A DNA stretch of 64,000 nucleotides, from positions 62,001 to 126,000 of the forward strand of contig NZ_JAEMUX010000013.1 of the NCBI RefSeq assembly GCF_016598475.1, written 5' to 3'. The translations under genes and the position numbers were made by a program. The stretch comes from Streptomyces adelaidensis. GTDB taxonomy: Bacteria; Actinomycetota; Actinomycetes; Streptomycetales; Streptomycetaceae. Under the pieces are notes generated by a model, which ran no database searches, was not told the origin of the DNA, and was given only the letters and a program-made list of their open reading frames with translations. How positions within the stretch are numbered: the stretch's first letter is position 1; every line of letters starts with the position of its first letter. Of this stretch, positions 36,045 through 46,375 are shown in pieces.

Positions 36045-37085
36045 ATGACCACTGTCGCTGCGTACGCCGCCCCCGCCGCCAAGGCTCCCCTGGAGCGCAC
36101 CACCATCGAGGTCCGTGCGGTCCGCGAGTTCGATGTGCTGATCGACATCAAGTACGCGGGCATCTGCCACTCCGACATCCACCAGGTCCGCGAGGGCTGG
36201 GGCGAGGCGATCTTCCCGATGGTCCCCGGCCACGAGATCGCGGGCGTCGTCTCGGAGGTCGGCCCCGGCGTGACCAAGTACAAGGTCGGCGACCGCGTGG
36301 GCGTCGGCTGCCTGGTCGACTCCTGCCGCGAGTGCGACAACTGCGAGGCCGGCCAGGAACAGCACTGTGTACGGGGGGCTGTCCAGACGTACAACGGCAT
36401 CGGCCGTGACGGCGAGCCCACCTACGGCGGCTACGCCACGCACGTCGCCGTCGACGAGAACTTCGTCGTCCGTATCCCCGACGGGTTGTCCCTGGACGTC
36501 GCCGCGCCGCTGCTGTGCGCGGGCATCACCACGTACGCGCCGCTCAAGCAGTGGGGTGCGGGACCCGGCAAGAAGGTCGCCGTGGTCGGCCTGGGCGGCC
36601 TCGGCCACATGGGCGTCAAGATCGCGCACGCGCTCGGCGCCGAGGTCACCGTCCTGTCGCAGTCGTTGCGCAAGAAGGACGACGGCCTGAAGCTGGGCGC
36701 CGACCACTACTACGCCACCAGCGACCCGAAGACCTTCGAGGAGCTCGCCGGCTCCTTCGACCTCATCGTCTCCACGGTGTCGGCGCCGCTGGACTTCGGC
36801 GGGTACCTCAGCCTGCTCCGCACGGGCGGCGCCCTGGTGAACGTGGGCGCCCCGGAGGAGCCCATCGCTCTCAACCTGTTCTCCCTCATCGGTGGCAACA
36901 AGATCCTCGCCGGTTCGATGATCGGCGGCATCGCCGAGACCCAGGAGATGCTCGACTTCTGCGGCGAGCACGGCATCGGCTCGGAGATCGAGCTGATCGC
37001 CGCCTCCGAGATCAACGAGGCGTACGAGCGGGTCACCGCCAGCGATGTGCGCTACCGGTTCGTGATCGACACCGCGACCATCTAA
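36045..37085 (+). CDS. Zinc-dependent alcohol dehydrogenase (cinnamyl-ADH/YahK type)
   Basis: 346 residues. Catalytic zinc ligands Cys41 (GICHSDIH), His63-Glu64 (PGHEIAGVV) and a Cys in [12 protein letters not shown]. Structural zinc cysteines 94, 97, 100 and 108 ([16 protein letters not shown]). Rossmann motif GLGGLGHMG. Medium-chain enzymes of this type reduce a wide range of aldehydes with NADPH. AGGAGA lies before the ATG. The gene is flanked by traces of related sequence: the duplicate and remnant at 33.5 kb, and a short segment at 37129-37160 encoding GWGEAVFPE, similar to residues 51-59. Confidence 0.92.
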   Translation: MTTVAAYAAPAAKAPLERTTIEVRAVREFDVLIDIKYAGICHSDIHQVREGWGEAIFPMVPGHEIAGVVSEVGPGVTKYKVGDRVGVGCLVDSCRECDNCEAGQEQHCVRGAVQTYNGIGRDGEPTYGGYATHVAVDENFVVRIPDGLSLDVAAPLLCAGITTYAPLKQWGAGPGKKVAVVGLGGLGHMGVKIAHALGAEVTVLSQSLRKKDDGLKLGADHYYATSDPKTFEELAGSFDLIVSTVSAPLDFGGYLSLLRTGGALVNVGAPEEPIALNLFSLIGGNKILAGSMIGGIAETQEMLDFCGEHGIGSEIELIAASEINEAYERVTASDVRYRFVIDTATI

Positions 37086-37159
37086 AGACCGGTGGCGCGA
37101 ACGAGGGCCCCGGCGGATCCGCGTCGGGGGCTGGGGCGAGGCGGTGTTTCCCGAGCTTC

Positions 37160-39565
37160 TCAGGGGCGCCGCAGGGCGTAGGTGTTCCAGAGTTCGCCGG
37201 CGAAGAAGCGGCCGAAGCGAGTGAGTGCCGCGGTGCCGTGCGGGCCCGTGGTGCGGAACGTGGTGAGCAGGCGGGCGAGATCGGTGGCGCCGAGATCCGC
37301 CGTCCCCGTGCCCAGAAGTGCGGCGTCGGTCCCGCCCGGTTCGTGGACGTGTCCGTCCAGGACGCGGAAGGTCAGCCTGGTCGTGTCGGTCCACAGGCGG
37401 GCCGGGGCGCCGGGCGCCAGGTCCTTGCGGCCGGCGAGGGTGCGGGGCTGACCGTCGGCGTCGGTGAAGTGGATCCGGTAGCGCATCGTGCGGCGGCCGT
37501 CCGCGAACAGGCGGACGCTGCCGTGCGGGACGGGGCGGCGCCCTCCGAAGGAGGGGCTGTCGATCCAGCCGTCCGCGCGCGCCTCATGGTCCGGTTCGTC
37601 CAGGAAGGCGTCCACGTCGTCGGCCGTGACGGTGAGCCGGAGCGCGAACGGTTCGGTCCGGGACCCGTCCGCACCGGGTGCGTAACGTCCGCGCAGTTCC
37701 TCCGTGAACTGCAGAGAGGTGCGGCGGGGGTACGTGCGGTGCGTGACCGCCCGTGGGGTGGCGGGCCGGTGCTCCAGCAGCCGGGTGCACATACGGTCGG
37801 CCAGGGCCGCGATGGTGAGGGCCGGGTTGGGGCCCACCGGGCCGGGCATCGCCGCCCCGTCCGCGACGTACAGGCCCGGGTGGCCGAAGACCTCGCCGTA
37901 CGGATCGCAGACCCCGGTGCCGGGGTGCCGGCCGATGGGGGCGCCGCCGAGCGGGTGCACCGTGAGGACGCGCTCCCGGTGCCAGAGCGGATGGTCGGCG
38001 TATCCGCCGCCGAGCGTGCCGGCGATCTGCCGCATGAGTGCGCGCGTCCGCTCGAACTGGGCCGCGCTGCCGCCCCGTACCGTCCAGGTGCTGTCCAACC
38101 GGCCGCCACGCATGCGCAGTTCGCCGTCCGGCACATCTCGGCCCATCGCGAGCAGCGGCAGGGACGTACCGGTGAACGCGCCGTCGCCGAGGAGCCCGGC
38201 GAACGCGCCCGAGAGGCTGGGGTCCGGGGCGCGGGAGATCCGGTCGAGCAGCCTCCCGGCCAGGAAGCGGGCCGCCCGGGAGACTCCCTGCGGTGCGTGA
38301 GCGCCTTCGACGAGCCACTCCACGAAACCCGGGTATCCCGCGTCCTGGACGTACCCTCCGCGCCCCGCGCCCGGTACGCCGTCCAGTTCGTCGGGCAGCC
38401 GGATGGAGCTGGTGATGACCGGACCGTGGCTGGGCCGCATCGGCCGGGGCTCGTCGCCCTGCCTGGCCCGGAGCACGAACGCGAGGTGGTCGCCGTTCGT
38501 CGAGAACCGGCTGCCGATCGCCGGGCTCAGACCGGGCAGGTTCCGGCGGGAACGCAGCAGCAGCGAGACCGTGTTGAAGGTGCCGGCGGCCAGGACCAGA
38601 CGGTCGCAGCTGATGGTGTGGAGCGTTCCGGAGGTACGGGGTGATCCGGACACGCCTCCTCCGCCCCCGCGGCCGTCCGGATCACCCCTTTCCCCTCCCC
38701 CTTCCCCGTCCCTTCCCCCGTCCCCGTTCCCTTCGGCTTCGCCATCCGGTCCGTGTCCACCGGGACCACCGTGTCTGACGTAGTCCACCGCGTATCCGCC
38801 TCGCGCGAGCGCCCGCACCGCGCGCACCTCGTGCCCGGTGCGCAGTTCGGCACCGTGCCGCCGGGCCGCCGGCAGATAGGTGTGGTCGAGGCTGTTCTTG
38901 GCACCGTCGTTGCAGCCGAGGTTGCACTCACCGCACAGCCGGCAGGTACGGCGGCCGACACCGTGCAGGTTGCCCTGGCCGGTGTCGGCCATCGGCAGTC
39001 CGGGCTCGGGTTCGGCGCCCGGTTCCGGGGCGAAGCTGATCCCGAGCGGTGGCCGCTGCGCCGTCAGGCCCAGCCGTTCGGCCGCTTCACGCATCGCGTG
39101 CGCCCGGGGTGTGTCCGTGTAGCCGGGGCGGTCGAGCGGGTACGGGACCGGGCGGAGCATCCGCTCGACCTCGTCGTAGTGCGGGTCGAGTTCGGCGCGG
39201 CCGACGGGCCAGGTCTCGTAGCCGCCGCCGGGCAGCGGCTGCTCGTCGACGAACCAGCGTTCGTCCTTGCGCAGCAGCACGCTCGCGTAGATGAGCGATC
39301 CGCCGCCCAGTCCGCTGGCGACGACGGAGTCGAAGGCGCGGAAACTCCACACGTCGAACAGGCCGTGCAGGCCTGCCCGCGGGTCCCAGAACGCACGGCC
39401 GAGTTCGGCCGGGGACCGGGCGAAGCCGCCGGGCGGGTAGGCGCGTCCGCGTTCCAGAAGCACCACCCGCTGTCCGGCCGCGGCCAGCCGGTACGCGGCC
39501 ACCGAGCCGCCGAATCCCGAGCCGACGACGACGGTGCCGACGTGTTCGGCGAGCGACTCCGTCAT
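37160..39565 (-). CDS. GMC-family FAD oxidoreductase (cholesterol-oxidase-like)
   Basis: 801 residues. N-terminal FAD loop VVVGSGFGGSVAAYRL, Cys-rich segment RRTCRLCGECNLGCNDGAKN (seen in cholesterol oxidase-like GMC proteins of mycobacteria and streptomycetes), and the C-terminal GMC motif LTVHPLGGAPIGRH with NPALTIAALADR. A Gly/Asp/Glu-rich insert (about residues 266-306, GGPGGHGPDGEAEGNG) interrupts the domain at a surface loop and has repetitive DNA. An extra ~150-residue C-terminal domain follows. It lies right after an alpha/beta hydrolase gene, a typical pair that may act on sterol or hydrophobic alcohol esters. Confidence 0.85.
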   Translation of the reverse strand: MTESLAEHVGTVVVGSGFGGSVAAYRLAAAGQRVVLLERGRAYPPGGFARSPAELGRAFWDPRAGLHGLFDVWSFRAFDSVVASGLGGGSLIYASVLLRKDERWFVDEQPLPGGGYETWPVGRAELDPHYDEVERMLRPVPYPLDRPGYTDTPRAHAMREAAERLGLTAQRPPLGISFAPEPGAEPEPGLPMADTGQGNLHGVGRRTCRLCGECNLGCNDGAKNSLDHTYLPAARRHGAELRTGHEVRAVRALARGGYAVDYVRHGGPGGHGPDGEAEGNGDGGRDGEGGGERGDPDGRGGGGGVSGSPRTSGTLHTISCDRLVLAAGTFNTVSLLLRSRRNLPGLSPAIGSRFSTNGDHLAFVLRARQGDEPRPMRPSHGPVITSSIRLPDELDGVPGAGRGGYVQDAGYPGFVEWLVEGAHAPQGVSRAARFLAGRLLDRISRAPDPSLSGAFAGLLGDGAFTGTSLPLLAMGRDVPDGELRMRGGRLDSTWTVRGGSAAQFERTRALMRQIAGTLGGGYADHPLWHRERVLTVHPLGGAPIGRHPGTGVCDPYGEVFGHPGLYVADGAAMPGPVGPNPALTIAALADRMCTRLLEHRPATPRAVTHRTYPRRTSLQFTEELRGRYAPGADGSRTEPFALRLTVTADDVDAFLDEPDHEARADGWIDSPSFGGRRPVPHGSVRLFADGRRTMRYRIHFTDADGQPRTLAGRKDLAPGAPARLWTDTTRLTFRVLDGHVHEPGGTDAALLGTGTADLGATDLARLLTTFRTTGPHGTAALTRFGRFFAGELWNTYALRRP

Positions 39566-39566
39566 C

Positions 39567-40679
39567 TCATACCGCCCTTCGGTGGAGGAAGTCGAGGAGG
39601 TGCGGGAACACGTCCCGGTGCGCGTCCCGGCCGATGATCGTGTCCACGTAGCCGTAGCCGGGAGCGACGAACAGTTCGTAGCGGTCGGGGTCGGCGGTCT
39701 CCCGCGACATCTCCTCGTGCTCCAGGACGACGGAGTCCCCGAAGACGCGGTTGTGCTCGCCGGTCAGGAACAGCACCGGTGGGCCGCCCTTGGCCGCCAC
39801 CGCGAGGTAGTCGTCCGGGAGGCGCGCGTGGCGCGGCTCGGCGTCGTCGTACTTCACGGCACGACCCGCTCGTACGATCCTGCCGATGTGCCGGTGGTAG
39901 CCCAGCCCGACAGGGCCGAGCAGGTCCGCGACACGGTCGTGAGTGACGGGGTCCAGTTTGTCGTGGCTGTAGAGCGCGGGCCAGCCGGTGCCCCACATGA
40001 AACTCACCATGTGGCAGGACGGGTTGTCGCACTCAGGGTGCGCCAGTGACACCAGACGGGAAAACAACCCGCTCCGGCTGAACCAGGCCGCGTCGCCGCT
40101 CCGCGGGTCGAGCTGGGACAGCCCGAGCGCGCCCTCGACGAGCGCGGGGCCGTACGCCAGCTTCCAGCGCGACCAGGCCGGTACGCGCATCAGCAGGCCG
40201 ACCGCGCTGGTGACGACGCTGGTGATGTCCCGTACGGCGCCGGCGTACAGGCTCATGAGGAAGGTCATCGACCCGAGACAGTGCGCCACGACGTGCACCC
40301 GTCGTTCGCCGACATGCCGGCGCAGTTCGGCGAGCGCGGCCGGGTAGTCGTACAGGGCGATGTCGTCGAGGGTGTGCGCGTGCGGTTCCGTGTTGTACGG
40401 GAAGCGGTTGCTCATCCGCATGTCGAGCGTCCACACGTCCGCGAAACCGTTGTCGAGGAGGCACGTCGCCAGATTCCGGTGCTCGGGCATGATGAACAGG
40501 TCGCTGGACGCGGTCAGTCCATGGACGAGGAGTACGACGTCGTCGCACTCCGCCCGGCGGAAACGGGTCAGTTGCAGGCCGAGTCCGTCGTCCGTGGTGA
40601 CCGGGTGGACGGTGACCTGGGCGTCGGGAACGCCGGTTGTGGTGTGACGGGGTACGGCGGCGCCCTTCTGGATCGGCAT
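39567..40679 (-). CDS. Alpha/beta hydrolase with Cys nucleophile motif
   Basis: 370 residues from the ATG at 40679. Alpha/beta hydrolase fold: oxyanion HG in VLLVHGLTAS, nucleophile elbow VVAHCLGSMTF with Cys134 where most lipases have Ser, a late VLFLTGEHNRVF strand and a C-terminal APGYGYVDTIIG acid/His region. Cys nucleophiles occur in dienelactone hydrolase-like enzymes and in the hydrolases that partner GMC oxidoreductases. Stop codon lies one base before the GMC gene start, so the two form one operon. Confidence 0.82.
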   Translation of the reverse strand: MPIQKGAAVPRHTTTGVPDAQVTVHPVTTDDGLGLQLTRFRRAECDDVVLLVHGLTASSDLFIMPEHRNLATCLLDNGFADVWTLDMRMSNRFPYNTEPHAHTLDDIALYDYPAALAELRRHVGERRVHVVAHCLGSMTFLMSLYAGAVRDITSVVTSAVGLLMRVPAWSRWKLAYGPALVEGALGLSQLDPRSGDAAWFSRSGLFSRLVSLAHPECDNPSCHMVSFMWGTGWPALYSHDKLDPVTHDRVADLLGPVGLGYHRHIGRIVRAGRAVKYDDAEPRHARLPDDYLAVAAKGGPPVLFLTGEHNRVFGDSVVLEHEEMSRETADPDRYELFVAPGYGYVDTIIGRDAHRDVFPHLLDFLHRRAV

Positions 40680-40920
40680 GATCGTCCCCCCTCGGTCGGT
40701 CGGCCGCCCCACGATGGCGTCGGTGGCCAGGCAGAGGCCATCGTGGCGCTCCCGTCTTCGGTAAACCTGCAGCAAACCTGAAATCGGCAGGTCACGGCGC
40801 CGATGCCAGGGCAGGGTCCTCGTGCCCCGCACCGCCCTGTCGGCGTGGGGCCTCAGGGCGGACTGCAGCAGGAGCGAAGCTCCCGCAACCAGTCCTCCCG
40901 CGGTCGGCGCCCCCGGGATG

Positions 40921-41487
40921 TCAGTAGAGGTAGACCGAGCTCAGCAGGTCGTTCCACGTGCCGCCTCCCATCCTCCCGTCGGACTGCCACGCTCCGACGA
41001 AGACATTGGACGGGTTGGTCCCCCTGCCGTCGTTGTCCTTGGCGAAGGAGGTGGCGCAGCTGCCGGTCCTGTAGGAAGAGGTCTGGTCGTTGAAGCCGTA
41101 GTCGCCCAGGTTCTGCCAGTAACCGCTGTCGTAGAACGACAGGATCCGGCCCTCGGGGAAGGGGGAGAGGTTGAAGTTGGCGTGCTCGTAGAGGCGTAGC
41201 GGGGTGGAGCAGTAGCCCAGGGCGGCGCTGGGGCTCGCGGTCTTGGCCTGTTGAGCGGCCCTCGCGTCGCTCTTCTCGGCGGTGCGGAAGCATTCGATGA
41301 CGCCCTGCTGGACGTTGCAGGCCTTGGCGGCGCCCCAGTCCTCGGACAGGTCGATCGTCTTGCCCTCGAACCGCGCGATGGTCGACGTCCCCGCCGACTG
41401 GGCGGTCGGTGCCATGACGGTGGCGCTTCCTACTGCCAGCGCGAGTCCGCCGAGCGTGATGCCGGTCCTGGCAAGGATTCTCTGCAT
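40921..41487 (-). CDS. Secreted I36-like peptidase inhibitor / beta-gamma crystallin-fold protein
   Basis: 188 residues from the ATG at 41487 with AGGGAGC upstream. Signal peptide ending near TAQSAG (about residue 31). Mature C-terminal part carries Cys-containing crystallin-like segments YCSTPLRLYEHANFN, YDSGYWQNLGDYGFND and TGSCATSF. This is the layout of Streptomyces peptidase inhibitor family I36 (SMI-like) proteins. It may inhibit secreted metalloproteases. Diverges from the large SARP regulator at 41714. Confidence 0.75.
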   Translation of the reverse strand: MQRILARTGITLGGLALAVGSATVMAPTAQSAGTSTIARFEGKTIDLSEDWGAAKACNVQQGVIECFRTAEKSDARAAQQAKTASPSAALGYCSTPLRLYEHANFNLSPFPEGRILSFYDSGYWQNLGDYGFNDQTSSYRTGSCATSFAKDNDGRGTNPSNVFVGAWQSDGRMGGGTWNDLLSSVYLY

Positions 41488-41713
41488 TCTGCTTGCTCCC
41501 TGGTTGGGTCGGTTCGAGGCCTGGCGGAGGGTCACTCGCGTTCGTCCTCCCTGCTCGACGCCTGTCGAGCTGGGCCTCCGGGTTGTGCGGCCCGCTCTTT
41601 CCTGTCCTGGACCACGGTGCGCGGCCGACCGTCGGTGAATCTTGGACAAACGTTGAATCGGCTGGTCGAAGGTGCTATCCCAAGGTGGGGGACTTGAGAC
41701 TCGGGGGAGCGCG

Positions 41714-44700
41714 GTGACGGTTGAGTTCGATGTGCTCGGCAGTGTCGAGGCGCGTGTGGACGGCCGAATCGTGGATCTGGGGCATGCCCGGCAGCGGTGT
41801 GTGCTGGCAGTGCTGCTGGTGGACGCCAACCGGGTGGTCTCGGTGGACCAACTCGTCGAGCGCGTCTGGGCCGACCGTCCTCCGCAGCGGGTCCGGAACA
41901 CCCTCTACGGGTACCTCTCCCGTCTGCGGCAAGCCCTGGCCGTCGCGGAGGGGGCGGATATCGTCCGGCGATCCGGTGGCTATGTCCTCGACGTCGAGGC
42001 GACCGCGGTGGATCTGCACCGTTTCCATGACGTCACCGCACGCGCCCGCGCGGCCGCGCGCAGCGAGCGGGACGAGCAGGCCGAAGCCCTGTTCGGGCAG
42101 GCACTCGGCCTCTGGCGGGGTGATGCCTTCGCGGGTCTGGACACCCCTTGGATCAACGCACTCCGCGACGCCGTGGGCCAGGAACGGATCGCGGCCGAAC
42201 TGGACCACACCGACGTTCGGCTCCGCTGCGGTCACCACAACGGACTGCCGGCCGAATTATCCGCCCGGGTCGAGACCCACCCACTGGACGAACGACTGGC
42301 CGGCCAGTTCATCCTCGCCCTGTACCGCGGTGGCCGCCCGGCCGATGCCCTCAGCCACTACGAGCGCACCCGGCTCCTGCTGGCCGAAGAACTCGGCTGC
42401 GACCCCACCCTCCCGCTGCGGCGACTGCACCAGCGGATCCTCGCCGCCGATCCCGCTCTGAACGTCCCGGCCGCCGGCCCCGCGGCCGGGCGCGCCACGG
42501 GATCCGCCCCTGACCTCCCGCCGCGCCCGTCACCCATGTCCCCGCCGGTGCCCACCGGGTGGGACGGCGGAGCCCCGCCCGGTCCGCCGACATCGCGGCG
42601 GCGCTGGACGGGGAGTCAGCTGGTCGGGCGGGCGGCGGAGTTGACGGTCCTCGACGGTGCGATCGAGGATGCCCTGGCCGGTGCGCCAGGGGTGGTCGAG
42701 GTGGTCGGGGAACCGGGTATCGGAAAGACCCGGCTGCTCGGCGAACTGGGCGAGCGCGCGAGACAGCGCGGCTTCGTGTCCTTGGCCGGACGCAGTGCGG
42801 AGTTCGACCGGGCTCCGTACGGTGCGTTCGTGGACGCCCTGGACGACCACCTCGGCACGGTGGACTTCCGCCGGCTCCGCCATGACGGATCACCGCCCGG
42901 CGCGTTCGCCCTGCTGAGTACGGTCTTCCCGGCACTCAGTGATCGTTTCCCGACCGGGCCGGATCCGGTGACGGTCGAACGGTACTGGTTCCACCGGGCG
43001 GTGCGAACGTTGCTGGAGACGCTGAGTGCCGACGGCGGGCTCGTGATCAGCCTGGACGACCTGCAGTGGACGGACGACGGTACCGCCGAGCTGATCGACC
43101 ATCTGGTGCGGCATCCGCCGAGGACACCGCTGCTGCTCGCCCTCGCCTACCGTCCCAGGCAGGCCCCGCCACGTCTGGCCGCGGCACTGGCCCGGGCGGG
43201 AACGGAGGGAAGGGTGGCCAGGGTCGAGCTGGGTCCGCTGTCTCCGGCCGAGGGAGCGGAGTTGTGCGGGGCCAGGACGGATCACTGGCGTTTCCAACGG
43301 CTGTACGAGGCCGGCGGCGGCAACCCGTTCTACCTGGAGGCGCTGACCAGAAGCGCCGGCGACGAAAGCCCGCCGGTGGCCCCGGCCGTCTCGGCATCTG
43401 TCGTCGGCGATCTGCCGCGATCGGTGCGTGCCGCACTGCTGGAGGAGCTGGGAGGTCTGTCGGCCACCGCGAGGGTCTGTACACAGGCGGCCGCGGTGCT
43501 CGGCGACTCGTTCGAAGCGGACATGGTGGCGGTCGTGGCTCAAACCGGTCAGGCGCAGGCCCTTGCCGCCCTGGACGAGGTGGCGGAGCGGGACCTCGTA
43601 CGTCAGATCGGCTCCACGCGCCAGTTCCGGTTCCGGCATCCGCTGGTGCGGGCAGCGGTGTACCAGGGGGCGGGCGCCGGTTGGCGGATCGAGGCGCATA
43701 CCCGTGCCGCGGACGGCCTGGCGCTGCACGGCGCACCGCTGACCGCCCAGGCGTCGCACGTGGAGCGTTCGGCGCGCGTGGGGGACGAGCATGCCGTGGA
43801 CGTCCTCGTACGGGCCGCCCGTCAGGTGATGACGATCGCACCGGCCACCGCCGCGCATTGGACACAGGAAGCCTTGCGGCTGCTCGGCGAGCAGAGTCGG
43901 CTGCGGCCCGAACTCTGGCTCCAGCAGGCCAATGCGCTGGGCATGGCCGGGCGGCTGCTGGAAAGCCGCGACATCCTGCGCACGGCCGCCACCCTCCTGC
44001 CCGCGCGAGCAAGCGGCCGGCGGGCCCAGCTGACCGCCCTGCGAGCCACCATGGAGTGGGCGCTCGGCCGGTACGAGGAGGCCATGGTTCTGCTGCTCCG
44101 GGAGCTGGCGGACCACGAGGGCCAACTGCGGCCCGAGACCGCCACTTTGGAGTTGGGTGTCGCGGTGGTCGCGCTTCGTACGAACGACTTCTCCACGGCC
44201 ATCGACTGGGGCGAACGCGCGTTGCACTCCGCGGAACGCCTCGGCGACCCGCCGCAGACCACCGCGGTCCGCGCTCTCCTGGCCCTGGCCCATACCTTCG
44301 CGGGCGACACCCGGGCGGCCGACTACCTCGACCCCGTGGTGGAAGTGCTCGACGACACCGACGACCAGCAACTGGCCGGGCAGATGGACACGCTCGTCAT
44401 GACGGGCTGGACGGAGATGCTCCACGGACGCTACGAACCCGCGCTGCGCCATCTGAGCCGAGGCCTGGAGGTGTCCCGCCGCACCGGCCAGAGCCTTGTG
44501 CTCGCCGATCTCTTCGCCGCCTCCGCCTACGCCTACCTGTGGCTCGGACGCCTGGACGAGGCGGCGACCTACGCCGACGACGCCCTGGAGGCGGCGTCAC
44601 TCGTCGGCAGCGGCGAGCCGCGCTCGTTGGCCGAGGTGGTGAGCGCGGCAGTGCTGCTGTGGCGGGGAGACTTCGCCGGAGCACTGAAGATCTGTGAGGA

Positions 44701-45295
44701 GTCACTCTCCACGGCCGGCCCCGCACTGGGCGCGCACCGGTCGGCGATGGTGGGGATGCTCGGCCAGACGCTGCTGCTCAACGGCGATCCGCAGGGCTGT
44801 GTCAGCAAGGTGCTCGAAGCGGGCGGCGGCCCGCACCTGCTCGGGTTCGAAGCCCCGGTCCGCCCGATGTGGTTCCGGCTGCTCGTTGTCGCTGAACTGG
44901 CCCTGGGAGACGTGACAGCTGCCGAGATGTGGGCCGACCGTGCCGGCGCCGCCGCGGCCTCAGACCTGCCGCCCGGCCGGGGTTTCGCGTTGCTGGCCCG
45001 CGCCGAGGCGCAGATGGCCCGGCAGAACCCGGCGGCAAGTCCCACCGCGTGCCGGGCCGCTGCCGAGTTTCGCGCGGCCCGGATGCCCCTCAACGAGGCC
45101 ATGGCCCGCCTGACGGCCGGTACCGCACTGGCTGCCTCCGGCCACCGGGCCGAAGCACTCGCCGAGCTGGAAGAGATGAAGTCCCTGGCCGTTGCGTGCG
45201 GGGCCCTCGCCGTCTCCGAACTGGCTGATCAGGAACACCACCGGATCGCCGCGGAAACCCGCCCTCCGACGACCGGTACGACCCCCGGGAGCTGA
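41714..45295 (+). CDS. Large SARP/AfsR-type transcriptional regulator with ATPase and TPR domains
   Basis: 1193 residues from the GTG at 41714. Order: OmpR-like winged helix (1-90, RQRCVLAVLLVDANRVVSVD, NTLYGYLSRLRQAL), bacterial transcriptional activation domain (95-250), Pro-rich linker, AAA/STAND ATPase (from about 305: VVGEPGIGKTRLL Walker A, GLVISLDDLQWTDD Walker B), then a long helical TPR-like C-terminus. Such proteins activate secondary metabolite or exoenzyme genes. No biosynthetic cluster lies immediately beside it; the divergent I36-like gene across 226 bp is the nearest candidate target. Confidence 0.9.
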   Translation: MTVEFDVLGSVEARVDGRIVDLGHARQRCVLAVLLVDANRVVSVDQLVERVWADRPPQRVRNTLYGYLSRLRQALAVAEGADIVRRSGGYVLDVEATAVDLHRFHDVTARARAAARSERDEQAEALFGQALGLWRGDAFAGLDTPWINALRDAVGQERIAAELDHTDVRLRCGHHNGLPAELSARVETHPLDERLAGQFILALYRGGRPADALSHYERTRLLLAEELGCDPTLPLRRLHQRILAADPALNVPAAGPAAGRATGSAPDLPPRPSPMSPPVPTGWDGGAPPGPPTSRRRWTGSQLVGRAAELTVLDGAIEDALAGAPGVVEVVGEPGIGKTRLLGELGERARQRGFVSLAGRSAEFDRAPYGAFVDALDDHLGTVDFRRLRHDGSPPGAFALLSTVFPALSDRFPTGPDPVTVERYWFHRAVRTLLETLSADGGLVISLDDLQWTDDGTAELIDHLVRHPPRTPLLLALAYRPRQAPPRLAAALARAGTEGRVARVELGPLSPAEGAELCGARTDHWRFQRLYEAGGGNPFYLEALTRSAGDESPPVAPAVSASVVGDLPRSVRAALLEELGGLSATARVCTQAAAVLGDSFEADMVAVVAQTGQAQALAALDEVAERDLVRQIGSTRQFRFRHPLVRAAVYQGAGAGWRIEAHTRAADGLALHGAPLTAQASHVERSARVGDEHAVDVLVRAARQVMTIAPATAAHWTQEALRLLGEQSRLRPELWLQQANALGMAGRLLESRDILRTAATLLPARASGRRAQLTALRATMEWALGRYEEAMVLLLRELADHEGQLRPETATLELGVAVVALRTNDFSTAIDWGERALHSAERLGDPPQTTAVRALLALAHTFAGDTRAADYLDPVVEVLDDTDDQQLAGQMDTLVMTGWTEMLHGRYEPALRHLSRGLEVSRRTGQSLVLADLFAASAYAYLWLGRLDEAATYADDALEAASLVGSGEPRSLAEVVSAAVLLWRGDFAGALKICEESLSTAGPALGAHRSAMVGMLGQTLLLNGDPQGCVSKVLEAGGGPHLLGFEAPVRPMWFRLLVVAELALGDVTAAEMWADRAGAAAASDLPPGRGFALLARAEAQMARQNPAASPTACRAAAEFRAARMPLNEAMARLTAGTALAASGHRAEALAELEEMKSLAVACGALAVSELADQEHHRIAAETRPPTTGTTPGS

Positions 45296-45485
45296 AGTTC
45301 CCCAACGCCGCCCTTCAGGGGGCGGCGGTCGCCCCGTCGGCAGGGGGCGACCGGCATGCCGGGCGGGGGCCGGGAGTCGCCGCGGTGGAGGGTGCAGATC
45401 CGGTCCAGCCGTACTGACCTGGCCGCTTCCTACCTTGGGAACCACGGCGCAGCACATGCTGGGCCCCACGCCTGAAGGAGAAGAC

Positions 45486-46230
<745 letters not shown>

Positions 46231-46375
46231 CGATCAGGGTGTCGTCGCGTTCGGCGATCTCGCGCCTCAGGTCGACCAGGGCTTGCGATGACGAAGAACA
46301 TGTCCTGATCCACGACGCTGTACCTTCGTCGACGGGAAGGCCGGTCGGCTCCGGGCCTCGCCCGCGGAAGAGGGG

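Noticed and set aside
35502..38644. Very long open frames opposite ADH and GMC genes
   Set aside because: Antisense shadows created by high GC at third codon positions; no domains.
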